Positions 50,594 to 61,345 of a stretch of 64,000 bases of DNA are shown here, in pieces. The stretch's first letter is position 1, and each line of letters opens with the position of its first letter. The stretch spans positions 1,798,001-1,862,000 of the forward strand of contig OY723282.1 in assembly GCA_963210315.1 (NCBI GenBank). Direction: 5' to 3'. Source of the stretch: Rhynchopus euleeides. Taxonomy: Eukaryota > Euglenozoa > Diplonemea > Diplonemida > Diplonemidae. Below the pieces are notes generated by a model, which did not search any database, was not told the origin of the DNA, and worked only from the letters and a program-made list of their open reading frames with translations. Both the position numbers and the translations under genes were made by a program.

Positions 50594-53500
50594 GGTCGGC
50601 CCAGGGTCTGGACACCACTCCTGGACCCGGCCCAGTACGGGCGAGATCGGCCCATAGCCGGCCCAGCACTGCCGAGATCGGCCCATGTCCGGCCCAGTAC
50701 GGGCGAGATCGGCCCATAGCCGGCCCAGCACTGCCGAGATCGGCCCATGTCCGGCCCAGTACGTGCGAGATCGGCCCATAGCCGGCCCAGCACTGCCGAG
50801 ATCGGCCCATAGCCGTCCCAGTACGGGCGAGATCGGCCCATAGCCGGCCCAGCACTGCCGAGATCGGCCCATAGCCGTCCCAGTACGGGCGAGATCGGCC
50901 CATAGCCGGCCCAGCACTGCCGAGATCGGCCCATAGCCGGCCCAGTACGGGCGAGATCGGCCCATGTCCGGCCCAGTACGGCCGAGATCGGCCCATAGCC
51001 GGCCCAGCACTGCCGAGATCGGCCCATGTCCGGCCCAGCACTGCCGAGATCGGCCCATAGCCGGCCCAGTACGGGCGAGATCGGCCCATAGCCGGCCCAG
51101 CACTGCCGAGATCGGCCCATAGCCGGCCCAGTACGGGCGAGATCGGCCCATAGCCGGCCCAGTACGGGCGAGATCGGCCCATAGCCGTCCCAGCACTGCC
51201 GAGATCGGCCCATAGCCGGCCCAGTACGGGCGAGATCGGCCCATAGCCGGCCCAGTACGGGCGAGATCGGCCCATAGCCGGCCCAGCACTGCCGAGATCG
51301 GCCCATGTCCGGCCCAGCACTGCCGAGATCGGCCCATAGCCGTCCCAGTACGGGCGAGATCGGCCCATAGCCGGCCCAGCACTGCCGAGATCGGCCCATA
51401 GCCGGCCCAGTACGGGCGAGATCGGCCCATAGCCGTCCCAGCACTGCCGAGATCGGCCCATAGCCGGCCCAGTACGGGCGAGATCGGCCCATAGCCGGCC
51501 CAGTACGGGCGAGATCGGCCCATAGCCGGCCCAGCACTGCCGAGATCGGCCCATAGCCGGCCCAGTACGGGCGAGATCGGCCCATGTCCGGCCCAGTACG
51601 GCCGAGATCGGCCCATAGCCGGCCCAGCACTGCCGAGATCGGCCCATGTCCGGCCCAGCACTGCCGAGATCGGCCCATAGCCGGCCCAGTACGGGCGAGA
51701 TCGGCCCATAGCCGGCCCAGCACTGCCGAGATCGGCCCATAGCCGGCCCAGTACGGGCGAGATCGGCCCATAGCCGTCCCAGCACTGCCGAGATCGGCCC
51801 ATAGCCGGCCCAGCACTGCCGAGATCGGCCCATAGCCGGCCCAGTACGGGCGAGATCGGCCCATGTCCGGCCCAGTACGGCCGAGATCGGCCCGTAGCCG
51901 GCCCAGCACTGCCGAGATCGGCCCATAGCCGGCCCAGTACGGGCGAGATCGGCCCATAGCCGTCCCAGCACTGCCGAGATCGGCCCATAGCCGGCCCAGT
52001 ACGGGCGAGATCGGCCCATAGCCGGCCCAGCACTGCCGAGATCGGCCCATCTCCGGCCCAGTACGGGCGAGATCGGCCCATAGCCGGCCCAGCACTGCCG
52101 AGATCGGCCCATAGCCGGCCCAGCACTGCCGAGATCGGCCCATAGCCGGCCCAGTACGGGCGAGATCGGCCCATGTCCGGCCCAGTACGGCCGAGATCGG
52201 CCCGTAGCCGGCCCAGCAGTGCCGAGATCGGCCCATGTCCGGCCCAGTACGGGCGAGATCGGCCCATAGCCGGCCCAGTACGGGCGAGATCGGCCCATAG
52301 CCGTCCCAGCACTGCCGAGATCGGCCCATAGCCGGCCCAGCACTGCCGAGATCGGCCCATAGCCGGCCCAGTACGGGCGAGATCGGCCCATAGCCGTCCC
52401 AGCACTGCCGAGATCGGCCCATAGCCGGCCCAGTACGGGCGAGATCGGCCCATAGCCGGCCCAGTACGGGCGAGATCGGCCCATAGCCGGCCCAGCACTG
52501 CCGAGATCGGCCCATAGCCGGCCCAGTACGGGCGAGATCGGCCCATGTCCGGCCCAGTACGGCCGAGATCGGCCCGTAGCCGGCCCAGCACTGCCGAGAT
52601 CGGCCCATAGCCGGCCCAGTACGGGCGAGATCGGCCCATAGCCGTCCCAGCACTGCCGAGATCGGCCCATAGCCGGCCCAGTACGGGCGAGATCGGCCCA
52701 TAGCCGGCCCAGTACGGGCGAGATCGGCCCATAGCCGGCCCAGTACGGGCGAGATCGGCCCATGTCCGGCCCAGTACGGCCGAGATCGGCCCGTAGCCGG
52801 CCCAGCACTGCCGAGATCGGCCCATAGCCGGCCCAGTACGGGCGAGATCGGCCCATAGCCGTCCCAGCACTGCCGAGATCGGCCCATAGCCGGCCCAGTA
52901 CGGGCGAGATCGGCCCATAGCCGGCCCAGCACTGCCGAGATCGGCCCATGTCCGGCCCAGTACGGGCGAGATCGGCCCATGTCCGGCCCAGCACTGCCGA
53001 GATCGGCCCATAGCCGGCCCAGTACGGGCGAGATCGGCCCATGTCCGGCCCAGTACGGCCGAGATCGGCCCGTAGCCGGCCCAGCACTGCCGAGATCGGC
53101 CCATGTCCGGCCCAGTACGGGCGAGATCGGCCCATAGCCGGCCCAGCACTGCCGAGATCGGCCCATAGCCGGCCCAGTACGGGCGAGATCGGCCCATAGC
53201 CGGCCCAGTACGGGCGAGATCGGCCCATGTCCGGCCCAGTACGGCCGAGATCGGCCCGTAGCCGGCCCAGCAGTGCCGAGATCGGCCCATGTCCGGCCCA
53301 GTACGGGCGAGATCGGCCCATAGCCGGCCCAGCACTGCCGAGATCGGCCCATAGCCGGCCCAGTACTGCCGAGATCGGCCCATGTCCGGCCCAGTACGTG
53401 CGAGATCGGCCCGTAGCCGGCCCAGCACTGCCGAGATCGGCCCATGTCCGGCCCAGTACGGGCGAGATCGGCCCATAGCCGGCCCAGTACTGCCGAGATC

Positions 53501-53714
53501 GGCACATGTCCGGCCCAGTACGTGCGAGATCGGCCCGTAGCCGGCCCAGCACTGCCGAGATCGGCCCATAGCCGGCCCAGCACTGCCGGGCGAGATCGGG
53601 CGAGATCGGCCCATAGCCGGCCCAGTACGTGCGAGATCGGCCCATAGCCGGCCCAGTACTGCCGAGATCGGCCCATGTCCGGCCCAGTACGGGCGAGATC
53701 GGCCCATAGCGGGC
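50594..53714. repeat. tandem array 1, 31-bp period, about 100 units
   Basis: Unit core GATCGGCCCATAGCC followed by GGCCCAGTACGGGCGA or GGCCCAGCACTGCCGA, the two variants mixed in irregular order, with CATGTCCG and CCGTCCCAG subvariants. The array is preceded at 50594-50630 by one unit of array 2 type (GGGTCTGGACACCACTCC). Because 31 is 1 modulo 3 and the unit has no stop on the - strand, all three - frames stay open for over 1,000 codons and read the same cyclic peptide. I regard that as a by-product, not coding. Confidence 0.9.
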
Positions 53715-53725
53715 CTAGTCGTAGG

Positions 53726-53935
53726 ATGCTGAACGAAGACAGCCAGCAGGCGCTGCTCTTCGATGACTACTCCACCGAGACGAAGATCACGACACTCGTG
53801 GTCACAGACGTGCAGGCCTCGACCCTCTGCTTGGAGAAGTCTTTCGAGGGAATGCGGAAGGCGCTAGAAATCCACAACCATGTGATCCGGAAGTGCATTG
53901 CGGGCATGGCGGGTATGAGGCAGGACATCGTCAGT
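53726..53935 (+). pseudogene. captured fragment of a class III adenylyl cyclase catalytic domain
   Basis: Seventy codons from the ATG at 53726, between two tandem arrays. The stretch TTLVVTDVQASTLCLEK, then FEGMRKALEIHNHVIRKCIA, fits the start of a class III cyclase homology domain: the TDI-x-x-ST strand with the first metal-binding Asp, then the first helix. The remainder of the domain is absent; the frame passes directly into array 2. A host exon piece carried by the transposon is the simplest reading. The cyclase resembles types expanded in protists. Confidence 0.65.
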
Positions 53936-55240
53936 GTCTGGACAGCACTCCTGGGCTCGGCCCAGGGACTGGACATCACTCCCTGGCTCGGCCCAGTGTC
54001 TGGACAGCACTCCTGGGCTCGGCCCAGGGTCTGGACACCACTCCTGGGCTCGGCCCAGTGTCTGGACACCACTCCCTGGCTCGGCCCAGGGTCTGGACAG
54101 CACTCCTGGGCTCGGCCCAGGGTCTGGACATCACTCCCTGGCTCGGCCCAGTGTCTGGACAGCACTCCTGGGCTCGGCCCAGGGTCTGGACACCACTCCT
54201 GGGCTCGGCCCAGTGTCTGGACACCACTCCCTGGCTCGGCCCAGGGTCTGGACAGCACTCCTGGGCTCGGCCCAGGGACTGGACATCACTCCCTGGCTCG
54301 GCCCAGTGTCTGGACAGCACTCCTGGGCTCGGCCCAGGGTCTGGACACCACTCCTGGGCTCGGCCCAGTGTCTGGACACCACTCCCTGGCTCGGCCCAGG
54401 GACTGGACAGCACTCCTGAGCTCGGCCCAGTGTCTGGACAGCACTCCTGGGCTCGGCCCAGGGTCTGGACACCACTCCCTGGCTCGGCCCAGGGTCTGGA
54501 CATCACTCCCTGGCTCGGCCCAGTGTGGACAGCACTCCTGGGCTCGGCCCAGGGTCTGGACATCACTCCTGGGCTCGGCCCAGTGTCTGGACACCACTCC
54601 CTGGCTCGGCCCAGGGTCTGGACAGCACTCCTGGGCTCGGCCCAGGGTCTGGACACCACTCCCTGGCTCGGCCCAGGGACTGGACAGCACTCCTGAGCTC
54701 GGCCCAGTGCCTGGACAGCACTCCTGGGCTCGGCCCAGGGTCTGGACACCACTCCCTGGCTCGGCCCAGGGACTGGACAGCACTCCTGAGCTCGGCCCAG
54801 TGCCTGGACAGCACTCCTGGGCTCGGCCCAGGGTCTGGACACCACTCCCTGGCTCTGCCCAGGGACTGGACAGCACTCCTGAGCTCGGCCCAGTGCCTGG
54901 ACAGCACTCCTGGGCTCGGCCCAGGGTCTGGACACCACTCCCTGGCTCGGCCCAGGGTCTGGACATCACTCCTGGGCTCGGCCCAGTGTCTGGACATCAC
55001 TCCTGGGCTCGGCCCAGTGTCTGGACACCACTCCCTGGCTCGGCCCAGGGTCTGGACATCACTCCTGGGCTCGGCCCAGTGTCTGGACATCACTCCTGGG
55101 CTCGGCCCAGTGTCTGGACACCACTCCCTGGCTCGGCCCAGGGTCTGGACATCACTCCTGGGCTCGGCCCAGTGTCTGGACAGCACTCCTGGGCTCGGCC
55201 CAGTGTCTGGACACGACTCGTCGGCTCGGCCCAGTGGGTC
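53936..55240. repeat. tandem array 2, 31-bp period, about 42 units
   Basis: Unit GGCTCGGCCCAG plus GGTCTGGACA or TGTCTGGACA plus CCACTCCCT or GCACTCCTG or TCACTCCTG. The three positions vary semi-independently and form a higher-order pattern of two to three units. One unit at 54523 lacks a few bases. The last unit runs into an inverted half unit at 55238-55262. Confidence 0.9.
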
Positions 55241-55960
55241 GAGCCCAGGAGTGATGTCCAGACACTGTCTGGACGGGAAGCTCCCCGCAGTGAGTGGTCG
55301 GGGGCCGTGGCCACGACCTCGGGGTGATGTCCAGCCGAGCAGAACGTGGCGCCCGGAGTACCGAGTGTTTGCTCCACTCAGAGGGGGTTCGATGCAGGAC
55401 CCCTTCCCAGTCATGATCTCCTCAGTGCCTCCATCGATCCCCTCCGTCAGGGATCTTGCTGTGTGTAACATTAGCACAAGACCTAAACCCGCATCGCGTA
55501 CCCATCCTTCGAAACCGTGCGATGTGCAATGTTGTGTTCATGTAGCTAGCTCGGAGAGTGTCTTAGCGAGCCCGCAAGGCTAGCTATATTTGCACCGTCC
55601 AACCAAATCTTGCTCAGCTTCGACTTGGCGCCGAGAGAGTTACGAGCGCTGCCCATAGAATCAGGTGTGCCGGGCGTGTGTGTCTTTATCAACACACGCA
55701 GACTCCTGCATACAGTAGACGGCCTACAGGCGAGGCGGAGTGTGACCTACTGTTGGGGGTGGTGAACTGGTCTGCGACGTCATCCTGCTGGTGTGCGACG
55801 TCTCCACCTCCTGCGGCACAGGGGGCCTTGTGATCTGGAGCGCTGGGGCAGCGCGGTGCAATGTCGGAGTGCGGACGGGCCAAGTCCCCCTGCTCCTGTG
55901 CATGCAGCGCAGATTTCTTGTTGCTGCGGTCCAGACAGCGGGCCGAGACCGGATGTGATG
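55241..55960. other. spacer between arrays 2 and 3
   Basis: Begins with an inverted array-2 unit (GAGTGATGTCCAGACACTG). No gene is recognised in either strand. CTAGCTAGCTCGG...AAGGCTAGCTA near 55545-55585 is a small palindrome. Confidence 0.4.
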
Positions 55961-56865
55961 TCGGCCCACCCTCGGGACATCACTGCCTGGCTCGGCCCAC
56001 CCTCTGGACAGGACTGCGTGGCTCGGCCCATTCTCGGGACAGCACTGCCTAGCTCGGCCCACCCTCGGGACAGCACTGTCTGGCTCGGCCCGTTCTCGGG
56101 ACAGCACTGTCTGGCTCGGCCCACCCTTGGGACAGCACTGCCTGGCTCGGCCCATTCTCGGGACAGCACTGTCTGGCTCGGCCCGTTCTCGGGACAGCAC
56201 TGTCTGGCTCGGCCCGTTCTCGGGACAGCACTGTCTGGCTCGGTCCATTCTCGGGACAGCACTGTCTGGCTCGGCCCATTCTCGGGACAGCACTGTCTGG
56301 CTCGGCCCACCCTTGGGACAGCACTGCCTGGCTCGGCCCATTCTCGGGACAGCACTGTCTGGCTCGGCCCGTTCTCGGGACAGCACTGTCTGGCTCGGCC
56401 CGTTCTCGGGACAGCACTGTCTGGCTCGGCCCATTCTCGGGACAGCACTGTCTGGCTCGGCCCATTCTCGGGACAGCACTGTCTGGCTCGGCCCACCCTT
56501 GGGACAGCACTGCCTGGCTCGGCCCATTCTCGGGACAGCACTGTCTGGCTCGGCCCGTTCTCGGGACAGCACTGTCTGGCTCGGCCCATTCTCGGGACAG
56601 CACTGTCTGGCTCGGCCCACCCTTGGGACAGCACTGCCTGGCTCGGCCCATTCTCGGGACAGCACTGTCTGGCTCGGCCCGTTCTCGGGACAGCACTGTC
56701 TGGCTCGGCCCATTCTCGGGACAGCACTGTCTGGCTCGGCCCATTCTCGGGACAGCACTGTCTGGCTCGGCCCATTCTCGGGACAGCACTGTCTGGCTCG
56801 GCCCACCCTTGGGACAGCACTGTCTGGCTCGGCCCGTTCTCGGGACAGCACTGCCTGGCTCCGCT
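55961..56865. repeat. tandem array 3, 31-bp period, about 29 units
   Basis: Unit GGCTCGGCCCA followed by TTCTCGGGACA, CCCTCGGGACA or CCCTTGGGACA and GCACTGTCT or GCACTGCCT. A multi-unit pattern (CCCTTGG unit followed by several TTCTCGG units) repeats. Same period and same CTCGGCCCA core as array 2. Confidence 0.9.
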
Positions 56866-57180
56866 TCGTGCCAGCACGAGCACTAGCCGTTGCTCCTGCA
56901 TTGCCCCAGGCGGCCAGCTCCCATCTTGGCTTGGCCCAGGATGACAGGTTGATCTCAATGTTTACCCGTGACACGGGCCCCGCCGTGCCTTCTCGTCCTG
57001 TGAGGGCTGAACAATGCACAGGGACCGCTCGACATTATTTTTTGGGTCCAAATGCGTGCTCCCAGCTAGGGGCCACCCAACTCCCCGCCCTTTTTTTTGC
57101 CTCCGATTTGGCCCATTTTCGGCCCATTTTGCCCTGCACCAGCCTGCACTTTTTTGCACCGGCTAGCGAAGACCCCCTAA

Positions 57181-57707
57181 GGGTGTGATATGAGGGTTCT
57201 ATCCAACAAGGATATCAAGGCGGCACTTTCAAAGTCCTGCCAAGGACAGCGCCACGTGGGTGTGTGCTTCTGATATATGTTATGTCATCATGTGAACCCT
57301 CCCCAGCGTGTGCCAACATCCCTGACACGCTCACGAAAAGCATGACACGGAGAAAACAGGTGCCGAAACAACCTGCCGAGCACACGGGTGGTGCCACGTT
57401 GATCCACGCAGCGATCTCCCATGACAGGAAGCCTTGTCGCCACGGCAGAGTCGCCGCAGACTGTGGGAGAGGTGTCGCCAGTCACCTTGAGGTTGCAGTG
57501 TGTCATCAGGCTAAGACCCGTGCCCTCTTCACCTCCCCTGTTAGGTTGCTCCCATATCGTTGCCTGCTTTGGGGCCTGAAGGACATAGGGGTCCAGCAGG
57601 CACTTGAGCATCGCAAGGCATGAGTGGCTGTTTCAAACTCCTGGTGCAAGCACCCGTCATGGTCTGGGGAAGCCCTCCCAGGTAGTTTAACGTCTTGCCC
57701 AGGACAA
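57181..57707 (+). repeat. 527-bp unit, copy 1 (inverted relative to copies 2 and 3)
   Basis: Runs from GGGTGTGATATGAGGG to GTCTTGCCCAGGAC. Copies at 58053-58581 and 58602-59127 are the reverse complement with only a few differences, so the three form a large hairpin around 57708-58052. A 113-codon frame from the ATG at 57282 is open in all copies, but their near-identity gives no evidence of selection. Confidence 0.8.
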
Positions 57708-58052
57708 CAAATCACAACATTTGCCTTGTGATTTGTTGTGATCTGTTGTGATCGGGTGTGATTCCGAAGCGCACCCGCTGCATCCCCTCTCCCACCATCT
57801 TTCGTTCGGCGGCTATTCCGCGCTCTTTTCAACGCGTCGTCGCGAAGATTGCGCCTCAGTATCAGCAGGCGCAATCTCCGGCTTCCAGTGTGTGTGTGTC
57901 CCCCCTCCTTTACAGCGCAACGAGGAGGAGAGCGAAACCGTGTGGTGTCACGTAGAGCAAGAGTAGGATAGCGGGCCCGGTTCCTCACGGTATGGTCCTT
58001 CGGGGCCAGGCTGCGATGCCAGCACGCTAACCCAAATTGCAATACGATCGGG

Positions 58053-58581
58053 TGTTGTCCTGGGCAAGACGTTAAACTACCTGGGAGGGCTTCCCCAGAC
58101 CATGACGGGTGCTTGCACCAGGAGTTTGAAACAGCCACTCATGCCTTGCGATGCTCAAGTGCCTGCTGGACCCCTATGTCCTTCAGGCCCCAAAGCAGGC
58201 AACGATATGGGAGCAACCTAACAGGGGAGGTGAAGAGGGCACGGGTCTTAGCCTGATGACACACTGCAACCTCAAGGTGACTGGCGACACCTCTCCCACA
58301 GTCTGCGGCGACTCTGCCGTGGCGACAAGGCTTCCTGTCATGGGAGATCGCTGCGTGGATCAACGTGGCACCACCCGTGTGCTTGGCAGGTTGTTTCGGC
58401 ACCTGTTTTCTCCGTGTCATGCTTTTCGTGAGCGTGTCAGGGATGTTGGCACACGCTGGGGAGGGTTCACATGATGACATAACATATATCAGAAGCACAC
58501 ACCCACGTGGCGCTGTCCTTGGCAGGACTTTGAAAGTGCCGCCTTGATATCCTTGTTGGATAGAACCCTCATATCACACCC
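58053..58581 (-). repeat. 527-bp unit, copy 2
   Basis: Reverse complement of copy 1 with a few substitutions. It is followed by CTCAATCAGCTGACGATCGG, which also follows copy 3. Confidence 0.8.
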
Positions 58582-58601
58582 TCAATCAGCTGACGATCGG
58601 G

Positions 58602-59127
58602 TGTCCTGGGCAAGACGTTAAACTACCTGGGAGGGCTTCCCCAGACCATGACGGGTGCTTGCACCAGGAGTTTGAAACAGCCACTCATGCCTTGCGATGC
58701 TCACGTGCCTGCTGGACCCCTATGTCCTTCAGGCCCCAAAGCAGGCAACGATATGGGAGCAACCTAATAGGGGAGGTGAAGAGGGCACGGGTCTTAGCCT
58801 GATGACACACTGCAACCTCAAGGTGACTGGCGACACCTCTCCCACAGTCTGCGGCGACTCTGCCGTGGCGACAAGGCTTCCTGTCATGGGAGATCGCTGC
58901 GTGGATCAACGTGGCACCACCCGTGTGCTCGGCAGGTTGTTTCGGCACCTGTTTTCTCCGTGTCATGCTTTTCGTGAGCGTGCCAGGGATGTTGGCACAC
59001 GCTGGGGAGGGTTCACATGATGACATAACATATATCAGAAGCACACACCCACGTGGCGCTGTCCTTGGCAGGACTTTGAAAGTGCCGCCTTGATATCCTT
59101 GCTGGATAGAACCCTCATATCACACCC
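58602..59127 (-). repeat. 527-bp unit, copy 3
   Basis: Direct tandem of copy 2, ending at the subterminal TTGTGATTTGTTG repeats of the 9.1-kb element's right end. Confidence 0.8.
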
Positions 59128-59295
59128 TCAATCAGCTGACGATCGGGTGTGATTTGTTGTGATTTGTTGTTTTTTTCCCCAGCCTGATTACCCCAAGCAG
59201 CCCAAAACCTCGGCCACCCTCTCCCCCCACCCCCACCCCCCGAGATCCTCACAGCGTGCACACCGAAACGCTCGCCCTCCCCCAACCCCGCTCCT

Positions 59296-59448
59296 TTTGT
59301 TTTTTGGAGTTGTGCTAACAACGCAGGAAGCTTTGCCATGCAGATTATGCAGGACACACCACACCCGCAGCAGGCGTGTGGGGGTGTTCTCGCGATCGGC
59401 GAATACCCGCTGGTTCTTCTCTCCCCTTTCTGATTTGCAGGCACAATT
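59296..59448 (+). repeat. dispersed repeat R3, copy 3
   Basis: TTTTGGAGTTGTG-TAACAACGCAGG, CACACCCGCAGCAGG and CTTTCTGATTTGCAG blocks as in the other copies. Lies just outside the 9.1-kb element. Confidence 0.6.
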
Positions 59449-60031
59449 TTTTTTGAACGATTTGAGGGTCTTTGCTCTCGGCAAGTGTTCGGCAAAGTTT
59501 GGCGGTTGCTGCATCAAAACGGCACCGTTTTCGGCACCGTCGCGGAAAGTTAGCCTTCGAACCCTCTAAACAATTAGTGACGTGCTATAGCCCCCCTCCC
59601 ACCCCCCCACCCCCCCAGACGAGGGGGGAGGCCGCTGTTGTGGGTCTTTCTGTTTCGGCGGAGCGTCAACGCATCCAATAAGGAAGAAGGGAATACACGA
59701 ATGCGACGGTTTCGAGGGGGGGGGGGGGAACCAACGGCGCAGCAACTTTTTTACCAGAACAGGGAACCTGTCAGTGTCAAAAAGATAGTAGGCAGCGCTT
59801 GGGCAACAAATTCAACCTCCTCATCAGGCTGCGGAGTTGCTTTTGTTTTGCCCGGATTTGGCGCACAAACAACAGCCTTATCTTTTTTGTAGTGGAAGAA
59901 CAGTAGCCTGCATCTGTTCTCAGAGGGAGCAGAAGGGTGGCGTTGTGCAGCACCCTTCCGAGCACACAAGCCATGTTATCTATCACTCTATCACGAAAGC
60001 GTTTCTCAAACAGGAAGGGGGGGGGGGGGTA
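59449..60031. other. unassigned spacer
   Basis: C/A-rich CCCCCCACCC tract near 59590-59615 and G tracts at about 59716 and 60016. Contains GAGCGTCAACGCATCC (59658), a motif dispersed in the window. No gene is seen. Confidence 0.4.
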
Positions 60032-61180
60032 GGGGGGGTCAAATGGGGGTGACAAACACGATTTTTCAAAAAAACCGGCGCAGAGGCCCCAAAGCCCCCG
60101 TAAACCCTCCAAACCCCCCCAGATCGGTCCGGAAACCCATCGAACCCCACTTTTCCACCATTCCGGGCACCTCAGGTGCCCGAATTGGGGTACCTAAATT
60201 TTGTGCCACCGTTTGGTACCGGACAGTGCCACTGTGTGGGAGGTTGGAAAAGAAAATGCCCCAACACACCACATCTGAGGGTTGCAATGCATGTTGCTTG
60301 CCAACCACGTCATCCGGTGGGTGTCAGGCGCTATGTAGGTGGCATTAGCCAGGTCTTCGATGAGTTCTGGCTTGTATATGTACCTCCCTGCCACCATGCA
60401 CCGGGAGGCTGCCTGTAGGTACGGAACAAGTCCAGATGGTCGTGTGATTCCTGTGCAGCAGTGCTCCACAACCGGGATGTGTTGACAACGACTGTTGCAA
60501 CACGAGCTGTACATTCCGGGAACACACGAAGTGCGCTGTCGTGGTACCCATTGTGCCAGAATTGGTACTTGCTGCGGTCTACTTTGCCTGGCCCAAGAGC
60601 ACTGGTACTGAACAGTGCAATATGCGTGGCGAGGTGAATGCAACGGAAGCGCGCAAAGTCAATACAGCTCTCGGATGGCGGGTGGTGGTGTCACTAGTGT
60701 GTGACGTTCACTCGAGGATACAACGCATCACAATGAATCAGCAACCGTGGACCGAGTACAATACGCTCTCTGTGGCTGGTGTGGGGGACAAAGGCAGTGC
60801 CTGTGCCGCAGGCAGGGAGGTACATATACAAGCCAGAACACATCGAAGACCTGGCTGATGCCACCTACATAGCGCCTGACACCCACCGGATGACGTGGTT
60901 GGCAAGCAACATGCATTGCAACCCTCAGATGTGGTGTGTTGGGGCATTTTCTTTTCCAACCTCCCACACAGTGGCACTGTCCGGTACCAAACGGTGGCAC
61001 AAAATTTAGGTACCCCAATTCGGGCACCTGAGGTGCCCGGAATGGTGGAAAAGTGGGGTTCGATGGGTTTCCGGACCGATCTGGGGGGGTTTGGAGGGTT
61101 TACGGGGGCTTTGGGGCCTCTGCGCCGGTTTTTTGAAAAATCGTGTTTGTCCACGTAAAAGGGTGGCATTTGACCCCCCC
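60032..61180. mobile_element. foldback element with arms of about 360 bp
   Basis: Left arm 60032-60393 and right arm 60803-61180 are near-perfect reverse complements, ending in GGGGGGGTCAAAT / ATTTGACCCCCCC. The loop of about 410 bp contains a + strand frame (WRVVVSLVCDVHSRIQRIT) that faintly recalls the first Asp strand of a PIF/Harbinger-type transposase, too weak to call. Both arms encode the same open stretch (YIAPDTHRMTWLASNMHCN). Confidence 0.7.
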
Positions 61181-61212
61181 GGGGGGGGGGGGGGGAGCAG
61201 TCCCGAAGGGGG

Positions 61213-61345
61213 CATGGGCGAATCAGGCTGGGGGGGCACTGCTGAGAATAAGGTTTGGGGGTCCGGGACTTGGGACTTGGCCTTATTCTCAGCATTGTGG
61301 GGGGGGGGGGGGAGAACAACAAATCACAGCAAATCACATCCGGCA
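61213..61345. repeat. relic end of the 9.1-kb element family, split by a small foldback
   Basis: GAATCAGGCTGGGGGGG and then AGAACAACAAATCACAGC match the terminus at 50111. Between them lies an insert bounded by TGCTGAGAATAAGG and CCTTATTCTCAGCA. Confidence 0.5.

Larger units (their letters stand above)
50307..57177. mobile_element. 6.9-kb TIR element nested in the 9.1-kb one, TAA target duplication
   Basis: GGGGGTCTTCGCT at 50307 and its exact complement ending at 57177 are flanked by TAA on both sides (50304-50306, 57178-57180). G-rich termini and a 3-bp TWA duplication are typical of PIF/Harbinger elements. Inverted copies of CTTCGTCAGCGAAGACCCCC lie near the left end. The inside is three tandem arrays, a captured gene fragment and spacers; no transposase is visible, so it is non-autonomous. 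Confidence 0.65.
50111..59195. mobile_element. TIR element of about 9.1 kb, motif TTGTTGTGATTTG, host of nested arrays
   Basis: The left end TGGGGTAATCAGGCTGGGGG followed by AACAACAAATCACAAC and CACACCCGATC is mirrored over about 54 bp at 59140-59195. The private motif TTGTGATTTGTTG is iterated at 50130-50300 and again near 57708-57770 and 59150. Flanking 8-mers AGCAGCAG (50103-50110) and AGCAGCCC (59196-59203) agree at six of eight positions, a possible decayed target duplication of hAT size. No transposase recognised. Confidence 0.65.

Noticed and set aside
50509-53707. Three overlapping - strand open frames of over 1,000 codons with a GPISAVLGRLWADL-type peptide
   Set aside because: They are the automatic result of a stop-free 31-bp unit: each frame reads the same cyclic peptide. 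There is no start context, no non-repetitive domain and no codon bias.
50594-56865. CRISPR-like array
   Set aside because: The units are contiguous with no spacers, and the context is a eukaryotic transposon.
53675-57188. Long frames across arrays 2 and 3 on both strands
   Set aside because: Same 31-bp periodicity artefact. Only the 53726-53935 stretch has a recognisable domain.
57264-57623. 119-codon frame conserved in three copies of the 527-bp unit
   Set aside because: Copies are nearly identical and the antisense frame is also open; the first codon is not ATG. No domain recognised.
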